DNA of 64,000 nt from HGM11525 sp036307445 (GCA_036307445.1 JAXJXP010000045.1:62001-126000), one strand, 5' to 3'; numbered from the stretch's first letter, positions 34,349 to 42,837 are shown. Numbers and translations are program-made. Notes: generated by a model not told the origin, from the letters alone.

Positions 34349-34747
34349 ATGATTACAATCGGTATGCAGGGGAGTTTTGAGGTTGTTGTAAACGATTCCA
34401 ACACAGCTTTTACTATGAAGAGCGGTTCGCTTGATGTGTTTGCAACACCTGCACTGGTAGCTGCGCTTGAAGCGGCGGCTGTTGATGCTATAGATAGTGA
34501 GCTTGATGATGGATACACTACAGTTGGATGCGGTATATCCATTACACATACAGCACCTACTGTTGTAGGGGTGAAGGTTACTGCTACTGCAACGGTTAAG
34601 GAGCTTGCTGACCGCAGAATTATATTTGAAGTGATTGCGAAGGATGAAAATGGCATAATTGGTGAGGGTGAACATACCCGTGCTATTGTAAATAAAGCAA
34701 AGTTTATGTCAAAAGCTATCATAAGGAGTGAAAGCAATGTTAACTGA
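34349..34747 (+). CDS. hotdog-fold thioesterase (FlK-like)
   Basis: A 132-residue protein of the thioesterase superfamily resembling fluoroacetyl-CoA thioesterase-type proteins: a hotdog helix with VFATPALVAALEAAAVDAI, the strand VGCGISITHTAPTVVG and the C-terminal IIGEGEHTRAIVN. Family members hydrolyse acyl-CoA thioesters; the substrate here is unknown, and fluoroacetate activity should not be assumed. AAGGAG precedes ATG 34349. It overlaps fhs by 11 bases, suggesting cotranscription with one-carbon metabolism. Confidence 0.85.
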   Translation: MITIGMQGSFEVVVNDSNTAFTMKSGSLDVFATPALVAALEAAAVDAIDSELDDGYTTVGCGISITHTAPTVVGVKVTATATVKELADRRIIFEVIAKDENGIIGEGEHTRAIVNKAKFMSKAIIRSESNVN

Positions 34748-36407
34748 TATTGAAATTGCTCAGGGCGCAAAGATGCTTCCCATTAAGGAAGTTGCAGGAA
34801 AGCTTGGTATTGCTGAGGAGGAGATTGAACAGTACGGCAGATTTAAAGCAAAGATGTCTGAAGCTGTTATCGAAAAGTCAAAATCAATGCCAGACGGAAA
34901 ACTTATTTTAGTAACTGCAATTAATCCTACACCTGCAGGTGAGGGTAAGACTACTATAACGGTTGGTCTTGGTGATGCTTTCACAAGACTTGGCAAGAAA
35001 TGTGTGCTTGCTCTTCGTGAGCCATCATTAGGTCCTGTAATGGGGGTAAAAGGCGGTGCGGCCGGCGGCGGCTATGCACAGGTTGTTCCAATGGAGGATA
35101 TTAACCTGCATTTTACGGGAGATATGCACGCTATTACGGCAGCGAATAATCTTCTCTCTGCGATGATTGACAATCATATTCATCAGGGAAACAGCCTTAA
35201 TATTGACGTTGCAAGCATTGTGTGGAAGAGAGTTCTTGATATGAATGACAGGGCTTTGCGTGAGACTGTTGTTGCACTTGGCGGCAAGATAAACGGAAAA
35301 CCTCGTGAAGAGGGATTTATGATAACAGTTGCGTCTGAAATTATGGCAATTTTGTGTCTTGCCGAAGGCTTGGAAGACCTTAAGAAAAGACTTGGTGATA
35401 TTATAATCGGCTACAACCTTGACGGTGAGCCTGTATTTGCAAAAGACCTTAAAGCCCAAGGTGCAATGTGTGCCTTGTTGAAGGATGCAATTAAGCCAAA
35501 CCTTGTGCAGACCTTGGAGAATACTCCGTGCTTTATTCATGGAGGTCCGTTTGCTAATATTGCACACGGATGTAACAGTATCACTGCAACACGTCTTGCA
35601 TTAAAGCTTTCAGATTACACGGTAACTGAGGCTGGTTTTGGTGCGGATTTAGGTGCAGAGAAGTTCCTCGATATTAAATGCCGTTTTGCAGGACTTAAGC
35701 CTGATGCTATTGTAATTGTAGCAACTGTTCGTGCGCTTAAGTATAACGGGGGAGTGGCAAAACCTGACCTTAAGACAGAAAATGTTGTGGCGGTTGAAAA
35801 GGGTGTTGTAAATCTTAAAAAGCATATTGAGAATATGCAAAGCTACGGTGTACCAGTAATTGTTGCCCTTAACCGTTTTGACACAGATACTGATAAAGAG
35901 CTTGATGCCGTAAGAAAAGCTTGTGCTGAATATGGTGTAGAAGTATCTCTATCCGAAGTCTTTGCAAAAGGTGGCGAGGGAGGAATTGACCTTGCAGAGA
36001 AGCTTATTAAGATGATGGACGAGGATAAGTCTGAGTTTAAGGTTCTTTATGACGATAATCTTTCCATCAAGGAAAAGATAGAAATTATTGTAAAGAATAT
36101 CTATGGCGGCAGGGGTGTTATCTACTCGAAAAAGGCAGAAAAGGAAATAGCCGCACTTGAGAAATTTGGACTCGACAAAAAGCCTGTTTGTATCGCAAAA
36201 ACTCAGTATTCACTATCTGATGACCCGACACTTTTAGGCAGACCTGAAAACTTTGATGTTACTGTGTCAAAGGTAAGAGTTTCAAACGGTGCAGGATTTG
36301 TGGTTGTTGAAACGGGTGATATTATGGTAATGCCCGGACTGCCCAAAGTTCCTGCAGCAGAGAAGATAGATGTTGACGCGACAGGCAAGATTACGGGGTT
36401 ATTCTGA
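34737..36407 (+). CDS. fhs: formate--tetrahydrofolate ligase
   Basis: A 556-residue ATP-dependent enzyme making 10-formyl-THF from formate, as in clostridial one-carbon and acetogenic metabolism. Motifs are the P-loop NPTPAGEGKTTITVGLGDAF, REPSLGPVMGVKGGAAGGG and FADIAHG-type segment FANIAHGCNSITATRLAL. ATG 34737 is selected because AAGGAG lies eight bases upstream. Its stop codon overlaps the tsaE start (TGATG). Formyl-THF is also the donor for fmt, present elsewhere in this window. Confidence 0.97.
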   Translation: MLTDIEIAQGAKMLPIKEVAGKLGIAEEEIEQYGRFKAKMSEAVIEKSKSMPDGKLILVTAINPTPAGEGKTTITVGLGDAFTRLGKKCVLALREPSLGPVMGVKGGAAGGGYAQVVPMEDINLHFTGDMHAITAANNLLSAMIDNHIHQGNSLNIDVASIVWKRVLDMNDRALRETVVALGGKINGKPREEGFMITVASEIMAILCLAEGLEDLKKRLGDIIIGYNLDGEPVFAKDLKAQGAMCALLKDAIKPNLVQTLENTPCFIHGGPFANIAHGCNSITATRLALKLSDYTVTEAGFGADLGAEKFLDIKCRFAGLKPDAIVIVATVRALKYNGGVAKPDLKTENVVAVEKGVVNLKKHIENMQSYGVPVIVALNRFDTDTDKELDAVRKACAEYGVEVSLSEVFAKGGEGGIDLAEKLIKMMDEDKSEFKVLYDDNLSIKEKIEIIVKNIYGGRGVIYSKKAEKEIAALEKFGLDKKPVCIAKTQYSLSDDPTLLGRPENFDVTVSKVRVSNGAGFVVVETGDIMVMPGLPKVPAAEKIDVDATGKITGLF

Positions 36408-36832
36408 TGTTATATAAATCATACAGTCCGCAAGAGACGGAAAAGATTGCGTCTACACTCGCTAAAAAGCTTTCAAAAGGCGATGTTATTTGTCTTAACG
36501 GTGAGCTTGGTGCAGGAAAAACTGCGTTCACGAAAGGACTATGTTCGGCATTGGGAGTAACTGAGCACGTAACAAGCCCAACATATACCATAATTAATCG
36601 ATATGAAGCTTCTGTACCTGTATTTCATATTGATGCGTACAGAATTGACGACAGCGATGAAATGTACGAAATAGGATTTGAGGACTGTCTTTCAGACGGT
36701 ATATGCGTAATAGAATGGTCTGTTATGATAGAGGAGCTTCTGCCTGATAACCGTATAGAGATTGAAATTAGACGTGATATAAATGTACACGAGGATTATC
36801 GTGAAATAGAGATAAAGGAGCAAAAGGCATAA
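36407..36832 (+). CDS. tsaE: tRNA threonylcarbamoyladenosine synthesis ATPase TsaE
   Basis: A 141-residue ATPase of the t6A tRNA modification complex. Visible are GDVICLNGELGAGKTAFTKGL (Walker A), VTSPTYTIINRYE and the YEIGFEDCLSDGICVIEW segment. It is translationally coupled on both sides: its ATG shares a base with the fhs stop and its TAA with the tsaB start. In many Firmicutes tsaE-tsaB is followed by rimI and tsaD; here neither is adjacent. Confidence 0.95.
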   Translation: MLYKSYSPQETEKIASTLAKKLSKGDVICLNGELGAGKTAFTKGLCSALGVTEHVTSPTYTIINRYEASVPVFHIDAYRIDDSDEMYEIGFEDCLSDGICVIEWSVMIEELLPDNRIEIEIRRDINVHEDYREIEIKEQKA

Positions 36833-37524
36833 TGCGAATCCTTGCAGTTGATACTTCCTCTGCGGTTGCAACAGTTGCAATCGTTGACGGAGAAAAGCTT
36901 GTTTCCGAGGAAATATTAAATAATAAATTAACACATTCTGAGACTATAATGCCAATGATAAATTCTGTTCTTAATAAGAGCGAGCTTCAAGTTTCGGATA
37001 TCGATGTTTTTGCTGCAGTAACCGGGCCTGGCTCGTTTACCGGACTAAGAATTGGAGTATCTGCAGTCAAGGCACTTGCACACGCAGTTAATAAACCTTG
37101 TGTTGCAGTATCTACACTTGAGGCTATGGCATATAACTTTGTGCAGTCGGACAAGCTTATATGCCCGATAATGGATGCAAGGCGTGGCGAGGTTTATAAC
37201 GCTGTTTATCGTTTTGATGGAGATGTATTAGAAGAGGTAAGAGCTGCTCGTGCGATTACTCTTGAAGAATGCTGTGCAGATATTAAGAGTATTGGCGAGA
37301 AAACGGTATTTCTTGGAGATGGATTACCTGTTTTTAGGGACAGAATTAAAGAGCTTTTAGGCGACCTTGCGCTTTTTGCACCTGCGAACCTTAATGCACA
37401 AATGGCTGCATCAGCTGCAGTTGCTGCAAGGGATAAAGAACAGATTGAATATACTCGGCTTGCACCGGTTTATCTTCGTAAGTCACAGGCGGAACGAGAA
37501 AGGGAAAATAGAAAAGGGGAATAA
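36832..37524 (+). CDS. tsaB: tRNA threonylcarbamoyladenosine synthesis protein TsaB
   Basis: A 230-residue ASKHA-fold protein that scaffolds TsaD and TsaE for t6A37 synthesis. Family features are MRILAVDTSSAVATVAIVDG, THSETIMPMINSVL, AVTGPGSFTGLRIGVSAVKALA and PIMDARRGEVYNAVY. The C-terminus ends in a charged stretch. It begins in the tsaE stop codon. The partner tsaD is not in the window and must be elsewhere. Confidence 0.95.
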   Translation: MRILAVDTSSAVATVAIVDGEKLVSEEILNNKLTHSETIMPMINSVLNKSELQVSDIDVFAAVTGPGSFTGLRIGVSAVKALAHAVNKPCVAVSTLEAMAYNFVQSDKLICPIMDARRGEVYNAVYRFDGDVLEEVRAARAITLEECCADIKSIGEKTVFLGDGLPVFRDRIKELLGDLALFAPANLNAQMAASAAVAARDKEQIEYTRLAPVYLRKSQAERERENRKGE

Positions 37525-37526
37525 GA

Positions 37527-37961
37527 ATGATAGCAATAGGAAGCGACCACGGCGGTTTTGAACTAAAAACACATATTATAAAGTATCTAACAGAGCAGGG
37601 ATATAAGCTTTTTGATTTCGGTACATATACCGAGGATAGCTGTGATTACCCCGATATTGCGGAAAAGGTTGCAAAAGCAGTTGCAAGCGGTGAATACGAG
37701 AAAGGTATTCTTATCTGCGGTACGGGAATTGGTATTTCAATTGCAGCAAATAAAGTTGACGGAATACGTGCAGCACTTTGCGGTGATGTATATTCTGCAA
37801 AAATGACAATAAGACATAATGATGCAAATATACTTTGTATGGGTGGCAGAGTAACAGGCAGGGAGCTTGCGTTTATGATTTGCGATACTTTCCTTTCAGA
37901 GAAATTTGATGGCGGAAGACATCAGAACAGAATAGACAAAATTCACGCATTGGAAAATTAA
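37527..37961 (+). CDS. rpiB: ribose-5-phosphate isomerase B
   Basis: A 144-residue RpiB/LacA/LacB-family isomerase with MIAIGSDHGGFELK, DYPDIAEKVAKAV, ILICGTGIGISIAANK (active-site Cys region) and a conserved RHNDANILCMGGRV. It interconverts ribulose 5-phosphate and ribose 5-phosphate; allose-6-phosphate activity is possible in the family. It follows tsaB by two bases, with AAAAGGGGAATA as ribosome-binding site, and ends the operon at a bidirectional terminator. Confidence 0.95.
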   Translation: MIAIGSDHGGFELKTHIIKYLTEQGYKLFDFGTYTEDSCDYPDIAEKVAKAVASGEYEKGILICGTGIGISIAANKVDGIRAALCGDVYSAKMTIRHNDANILCMGGRVTGRELAFMICDTFLSEKFDGGRHQNRIDKIHALEN

Positions 37962-37974
37962 ATTACGTATAATT

Positions 37975-38002
37975 AAACGGCATACCTTATGGTATGCCGT
38001 TT
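37975..38002. terminator. bidirectional terminator between rpiB and the convergent carboxypeptidase gene
   Basis: AAACGGCATACC/GGTATGCCGTTT, 12 perfect pairs with a TTAT loop. T-rich flanks on both strands allow it to serve both convergent genes. Confidence 0.88.
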
Positions 38003-38006
38003 ATCA

Positions 38007-39596
38007 TTATCTGTATTTATCCCAAGGGTCGGGAGTTCTCGGTGGATTAGAAGAAGGTCTTCTCGGTCTTGTGATTGTAGAAGACGTGGGTCTTCTTGTA
38101 CTGTGCTGACTTGACGAGCTTCTTGTACTGCTGTATCCACCGCGTGATGAGCGTGTATTGTAGTTAGTTCTGCGTCTTGCGGAGGGGGTTGTTCTGTTTT
38201 GCTGTGTGTTATATGATGCACGCTGAATAGGTCTTTGAGATTTCATTCTCTTGCGTCTTATTCTTCTGCGCTTGCTGCGGTTGATTGCATTCATCACGAG
38301 AAATACTGCAATCAGAATAAGAGGAATAAGCACAAACGGACTTAAAAGTATATTTCCAACACCGTGGAGGAAATGGAGAAGATGGTCTCTTTTAACCTCA
38401 TTTGCTGCCAACAAATCTACCTGAACTGCAAAAGTTGAAATGCCGTTAGCATCTTTGTATGTATATGTTGCACTACCGAGATTAACACCTTTTTCAATTG
38501 GTGCGCTGATGTTTTCTGCAGGTTTTATATCTTTAATTATATTCTCTTCTAAATAATCCTTTGGCAAAAGCATTATTATGTCTTTTGACGGTGAGAGGGC
38601 AACTCTTGTGCTGTCCTTTGCTTCGTATACCTTTGAGTCGGAAATAATATCTGAGGTTGTAGCCAATGTTACGCTTTTGTAGTTTTCAAATACATATTCA
38701 AACATCGCTTTTGAATCGACAAAGGAGTATGCGTTTTCTTTTTGGTCAGCATTCTCGCATCCCAGAACAATTGACATCAGGGACATTCCGTTCTTTTCTG
38801 CAGTGGAAACAAGACAATTTCCTGCTTCATCTGTTGCACCTGTCTTAACTCCGGTTGCATAAGGGTAGTAGTGAAATGTATTACGGTATCTGCTGATAAG
38901 GTGGTTGGTGGAGGAAAGCATACGTTCCTCGCTTAAGTTTGTAGCAGGAAGCTTTATGGTTTTGATTTTTACCAGTTCACAGAACTTAGAATTTTTAAGA
39001 GCTTCTCTTGCCATAATTGATATATCGGCAGCAGTGGTGTAATGATTGTCATCGTGAAAACCATGCGGATTGGCAAAATGTGTGTTTGTCATACCAAGCT
39101 CTGATGCTTTTTGGTTCATAAGTGCTACGAAGCTTTGTATGTCGCCTGAAATATATTCAGCAATCACATTTGCTGCGTCGTTAGCAGAGGCTACAAGCAA
39201 GCCTGTCAGCAGATTTTCGAGAGTCATCTGCTCGCCGGACTTCAAACCGATCTTTGAATGTAAATATGTAATATCGGCAAGAGCATTATCCGAAACAGTG
39301 ACAACATCTGTCAGGTTACCCTTTTCAAGAGCAAGAAGTGCAGTCATAATTTTAGTAACCGACGCAGGATAATTGCGTTCTGAGGCGTTATTTTCGTAGA
39401 TAACTCTTCCGCCTTTTAAGTCAAAGAGAAGTGCTGCCTTTGCCCTTGGCTCAGGAAAGGTTTTGGTTTCGATAACTTCTTCTGTATGTATTTCGGTAGG
39501 CACAGGTGTTGGTGTAGGCTCAGCACTGACGTAAAACGTCTGCGACAGAAGCATTGCTAATAGAGTCAGTATTGCGGTAATACGGGCTTTGGTCAT
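38007..39596 (-). CDS. D-alanyl-D-alanine carboxypeptidase with C-terminal membrane helix and arginine-rich tail, third of three
   Basis: A 529-residue PBP5-type enzyme, much longer than the 365-376 residue copies elsewhere in the window. A signal peptide (residues about 5-25) is followed by a proline/threonine linker. Motifs are SVTK at 79-82, SAN at 137-139 and KTG at 251-253, then a beta domain. A membrane helix lies at about 416-438 and a 91-residue cytoplasmic tail at 439-529 contains about 23 arginines plus many Ser, Thr and Pro. The start ATG 39596 is set by the signal peptide; its ribosome-binding site is weak. Divergent from the two-component operon. Confidence 0.9.
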   Translation of the reverse strand: MTKARITAILTLLAMLLSQTFYVSAEPTPTPVPTEIHTEEVIETKTFPEPRAKAALLFDLKGGRVIYENNASERNYPASVTKIMTALLALEKGNLTDVVTVSDNALADITYLHSKIGLKSGEQMTLENLLTGLLVASANDAANVIAEYISGDIQSFVALMNQKASELGMTNTHFANPHGFHDDNHYTTAADISIMAREALKNSKFCELVKIKTIKLPATNLSEERMLSSTNHLISRYRNTFHYYPYATGVKTGATDEAGNCLVSTAEKNGMSLMSIVLGCENADQKENAYSFVDSKAMFEYVFENYKSVTLATTSDIISDSKVYEAKDSTRVALSPSKDIIMLLPKDYLEENIIKDIKPAENISAPIEKGVNLGSATYTYKDANGISTFAVQVDLLAANEVKRDHLLHFLHGVGNILLSPFVLIPLILIAVFLVMNAINRSKRRRIRRKRMKSQRPIQRASYNTQQNRTTPSARRRTNYNTRSSRGGYSSTRSSSSQHSTRRPTSSTITRPRRPSSNPPRTPDPWDKYR

Positions 39597-39617
39597 TTTT
39601 AAAATCGCTGCCTTTCC

Positions 39618-39633
39618 GTCTGCTGATGCAGAC
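39618..39633 (-). promoter_or_regulatory. hairpin in the leader of the tailed carboxypeptidase gene
   Basis: GTCTGC-TGAT-GCAGAC, a perfect six-pair stem with a four-base loop between the predicted transcription start and the start codon. Confidence 0.4.
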
Positions 39634-39651
39634 AAATATATTCTTAATATG

Positions 39652-39680
39652 ATTATAGCTGAAAATAACTTAATTTGCAA
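39652..39680 (-). promoter_or_regulatory. sigma-A-type promoter for the tailed carboxypeptidase gene
   Basis: On the minus strand TTGCAA (39675-39680), 17-base spacer, TATAAT (39652-39657). Confidence 0.82.
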
Positions 39681-39711
39681 CAATAAACGCAATATTTTTT
39701 ACAAAAAAGTA

Positions 39712-39740
39712 TGGAAAAATATTGCGGGAGATGTTATAAT
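39712..39740 (+). promoter_or_regulatory. promoter for the response regulator operon
   Basis: TGGAAA (39712-39717), 17-base spacer, TATAAT (39735-39740) preceded by TGT, an extended -10. It is back to back with the carboxypeptidase promoter, 31 bases away. Confidence 0.75.
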
Positions 39741-39781
39741 ATAGAATAAGTATTTATATGCTGAGGAGGAGCGTAGAATAG

Positions 39782-40465
39782 ATGAAAATATTGGTTGTTG
39801 ATGATGAGAAATTGTTAGTTAAGGGTATAAAATATAATCTTGAGCAGGAGGGCTATCAGGTTGTAACTGCATTTGACGGAGAAGAGGCTTTGCATCTTGC
39901 ACATGATGAAAGTATTGATCTTATTCTACTTGACCTGATGCTTCCCAAAATGGACGGGCTTACTGTTTGCCGTAATGTACGTGCATTCTCGAATGTGCCT
40001 ATTATTATGCTTACTGCAAAGAGTGAAGATATAGATAAAATTTTAGGTCTGGAATACGGTGCAGATGACTATATAACAAAGCCGTTTAATATTAGAGAAG
40101 TTACATCACGTATCAAGGCTATTTTAAGACGTGTTAATCCCAAGCCTAAGGAAAATGACAGTATGACCTTTGTTTCTGGCGAGCTGGAGCTTGATTATAA
40201 TTTCAGGAACGTTACTATACAAGGAAAAGTAATAGAGCTTACCGGTAAGGAATTTGACCTTCTTGAACTGTTTATAAAGCACCCGGGCAAAGTTTATACA
40301 CGTGAAAATCTATTAGATATTGCATGGGGCTTTGACTACCCGGGAGATGTTAGAACTGTTGACGTGCACATCAGAAGACTCAGAGAAAAAATAGAACAAA
40401 ATCCTGCTGAGCCTTTATATATTAAAACAAAATGGGGTGTAGGCTATTATTATAAACAAGATTAA
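39782..40465 (+). CDS. OmpR/PhoB-family response regulator (WalR/MtrA-like)
   Basis: A 227-residue DNA-binding regulator. The receiver domain has the acidic pair DD at 7-8, phosphoacceptor Asp51, Thr78 and Lys100. The C-terminal winged-helix domain (about 130-227) includes ELTGKEFDLLELFIKHPGKVYTRENLL and RTVDVHIRRLREKIE. Similarity in style is to WalR/YycF and MtrA regulators of wall genes, but the family is large, so the target set is inference. GAGGAGG lies upstream of ATG. The kinase gene follows immediately. Confidence 0.93.
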   Translation: MKILVVDDEKLLVKGIKYNLEQEGYQVVTAFDGEEALHLAHDESIDLILLDLMLPKMDGLTVCRNVRAFSNVPIIMLTAKSEDIDKILGLEYGADDYITKPFNIREVTSRIKAILRRVNPKPKENDSMTFVSGELELDYNFRNVTIQGKVIELTGKEFDLLELFIKHPGKVYTRENLLDIAWGFDYPGDVRTVDVHIRRLREKIEQNPAEPLYIKTKWGVGYYYKQD

Positions 40466-40481
40466 AAAGCGGTTTTCATCA

Positions 40482-41882
40482 ATGAGATGGGTTATGATGG
40501 TTACATATTTTGTGGCGATTCTTGTTACCCTTTCTTTGATGAGTGTATATATACTTGGCGTATTGGCTGAAAGCCTTCACAATAACGAGTCGATACTTCT
40601 GTTTGCAAAGGCGAATATAATTGCAGATACCGTTTCAAATGCAACGGATAATTTTGATGACGGAACAGATAAGCAGATAGAACAGATTATATCGGGAACT
40701 GTGATAAGAGCATTGGCGGTTAATCCTTCCTGTACGGTGCTGTATGATAGCAACAAAGAGGCATCTTTGAGAGGCAAGGTATTGATGCGTGATATAATCA
40801 ATACTGCAATGCAGGGCAATCAGGCACAAACTCTCACGAAATCCGAAGAAGGAAACACAATGATGTCTGTGGCAGTTCCTGTAAAGGTTAATGATAAAAT
40901 AACAGGAGTGGTTTATCTCGTTGAAACAATAGTTGATATTGATAAGACAATTTCTTATGTAAAGATGAATATGATAATATTTTCGGTTATTATCAGTATT
41001 CTTGTCGGAATGCTCAGTATGGGTATGAGTGCTGTCGTTACAGCAAGACTTGACCAGTTTATCAATGCGGCAAAGGAGATTTCAAACGGTAACTATAAAA
41101 CAAGGGTTAATGTTAGCGGGGACAGTGAGCTTACTGAGCTTTCTGATGCTATGAATTCAATGTGTCAGGCACTTGAAAATGTCGATGAAACGCACAAAAA
41201 ATTTATCTCTGACGTATCTCACGAGCTAAAAACTCCTTTGGCATCAATCAAGCTGATATGCGACAGCATTGTTGATACAGAAAACCCTGACATTGATATG
41301 ATAAAGGAATTTCTTGCTGACCTTTCTAATGAAGTTGACAGGCTTACAAGAATTGTTGAAAGGCTTTTAACACTTACTAAAATAGGCAACGAGGAAGAAC
41401 AGGCAACACTTACGCCTGTTGACTTTGTTGTAATGCTAAATGCAATAATGAACAGATTGAAGCCAAATGCTGAGGCTAAGCATATTTTGCTTTGCGGAGA
41501 TTTTGATTCCGCACAAATTACACCGGTGCTTATTGATTATGATAAGCTGTGGGAAGCTATATATAACATTACTGACAACGCAATTAAATATACGCCGGAG
41601 TATGGGACTGTCAAGATGGAGCTTGTGTCTAAGTCAACAGAGCTTGCGGTTTCGGTTTCGGACAGCGGACCAGGAATACCGGAAGAGGAAAGAGAACGTA
41701 TATTTGACAGATTTTACAGACTTGACGATTCTCGTACTCGTGAAACGGGAGGAACAGGACTTGGACTTGCTATTGCAAAAGAGGCGGTTCTTCTTCACGG
41801 CGGCAGAATTGAGATTACTGAATCTGAGCTTGGCGGAAGCAGGTTTATATTAAACATTCCAAAACGAAGTGCGGAGGATTAA
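40482..41882 (+). CDS. sensor histidine kinase, partner of the response regulator
   Basis: At least 466 residues. Two membrane helices (about 4-28 and 164-186) flank an extracytoplasmic sensor of about 135 residues, followed by HAMP, the H-box FISDVSHELKTPLASIK with His247, the N-box YNITDNAIKY, DSGPGIPEEE and GGTGLGLAIAK. ATG 40482 lacks a ribosome-binding site; an in-frame extension from 40446 (ATT/ATA codons, with GGGGTG six bases upstream) would add the basic stretch NKIKKRFSS that such kinases often have before their first helix. The true start is therefore uncertain. Confidence 0.92.
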   Translation: MRWVMMVTYFVAILVTLSLMSVYILGVLAESLHNNESILLFAKANIIADTVSNATDNFDDGTDKQIEQIISGTVIRALAVNPSCTVLYDSNKEASLRGKVLMRDIINTAMQGNQAQTLTKSEEGNTMMSVAVPVKVNDKITGVVYLVETIVDIDKTISYVKMNMIIFSVIISILVGMLSMGMSAVVTARLDQFINAAKEISNGNYKTRVNVSGDSELTELSDAMNSMCQALENVDETHKKFISDVSHELKTPLASIKLICDSIVDTENPDIDMIKEFLADLSNEVDRLTRIVERLLTLTKIGNEEEQATLTPVDFVVMLNAIMNRLKPNAEAKHILLCGDFDSAQITPVLIDYDKLWEAIYNITDNAIKYTPEYGTVKMELVSKSTELAVSVSDSGPGIPEEERERIFDRFYRLDDSRTRETGGTGLGLAIAKEAVLLHGGRIEITESELGGSRFILNIPKRSAED

Positions 41883-41886
41883 TTGT

Positions 41887-42792
41887 ATGAGAACAGGACG
41901 AAAAATAATAGGCACACTTATAGTGATTGCTGTATTATTATCTGTGGCTTTTGCAGTTACTAATATAGATGACAATTATGCTGTTTTTTCTGCAAAGCTA
42001 TATTTTATGAATGAGACTTTTACATCAATATGTGAAGAAGCAAGGGACATAAAGTATGAATCTGAAGAAACGCTTCCTGAGCTTGTTCTTTATGAACTTC
42101 AGAGCGGTCCTTCTCAAGCGGCTAATGTACCCTTTATCTCAAAAAAGACCGATTGGGAAATCACAAAAAAAGATACCAGTCTTACAGTTGATTTTACGCA
42201 GGATTTTCTAACCACAGATAATTCAAAAAATCTCCTTGCCACATATGCAGTTGTAAAATCTCTTTGCAGTATAGAAGGTGTAAGTGAGGTTAAAGTAACT
42301 GTTGATGGAGGAGAGCTTGTAACCCCTGATAACAGTACGCTTGATTTTCTCACTGATAAGGATATAAATCTTGAAACAGATGCAGAAACCAGCGAAAACA
42401 GGAATATTAAGCTCTATTTCCTGAATGAAGATGGTATTTTGACTGAGGAGTGGCGGAATATAAAAATATCTGATACTGTGCCTGTTGAGCAGTATGTTGT
42501 AAATGAGCTTATAAAAGGACCGTCGGATACCAATTTAAAGTCGGTGCTTGCATCAGACACAAAGCTTATTTCTGTTGAAGTTACAGAAGGAACTGCGTAC
42601 ATAAATATGACGCAGGGTTTTGTAGATAAGCATAAAGGAACACCTGAAAAAGAAGCACAGGCAGTATATGCAATAGTAAATTCTGTAACAGCTCTTGACG
42701 GTGTCGATAACGTACAATTTCTTATTGACGGAAAAAAAGAGAAAGGCTTTGACACAATTGATTTAACTATGCAGTTAAGCGTCAATGGCTAA
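41887..42792 (+). CDS. exported protein with two GerMN domains
   Basis: A 301-residue protein with an N-terminal hydrophobic signal or anchor (residues about 5-25, no lipobox cysteine) and two GerMN domains. Each repeats the pattern of LYF(M/L)NE, an ELxxGPS motif (ELQSGPSQA and ELIKGPSDT), a TVDFTQDF or YINMTQGF strand and a closing ALDGVDNVQFLIDG or SIEGVSEVKVTVDG segment. GerMN domains occur in GerM and in LpqB, the accessory of the actinobacterial MtrAB system. ATG 41887 follows GGAGGA, four bases after the kinase stop. A role as sensor accessory is inferred from this order. Confidence 0.88.
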   Translation: MRTGRKIIGTLIVIAVLLSVAFAVTNIDDNYAVFSAKLYFMNETFTSICEEARDIKYESEETLPELVLYELQSGPSQAANVPFISKKTDWEITKKDTSLTVDFTQDFLTTDNSKNLLATYAVVKSLCSIEGVSEVKVTVDGGELVTPDNSTLDFLTDKDINLETDAETSENRNIKLYFLNEDGILTEEWRNIKISDTVPVEQYVVNELIKGPSDTNLKSVLASDTKLISVEVTEGTAYINMTQGFVDKHKGTPEKEAQAVYAIVNSVTALDGVDNVQFLIDGKKEKGFDTIDLTMQLSVNG

Positions 42793-42801
42793 TAGAAAAA
42801 T

Positions 42802-42837
42802 AACAGGTAGGGGAAATGCCCTACCTGTTGATTTTTT
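42802..42837. terminator. terminator between the GerMN gene and convergent polC
   Basis: AACAGGTAGGG/CCCTACCTGTT, 11 perfect pairs, six-base loop, followed by GATTTTTT on the plus strand. A/T-rich flanks allow use from both sides. Confidence 0.9.

Noticed and set aside
35028..35567. Antisense frame of 179 residues opposite fhs
   Set aside because: fhs is intact and highly conserved; the opposite frame has no promoter, ribosome-binding site or family features.
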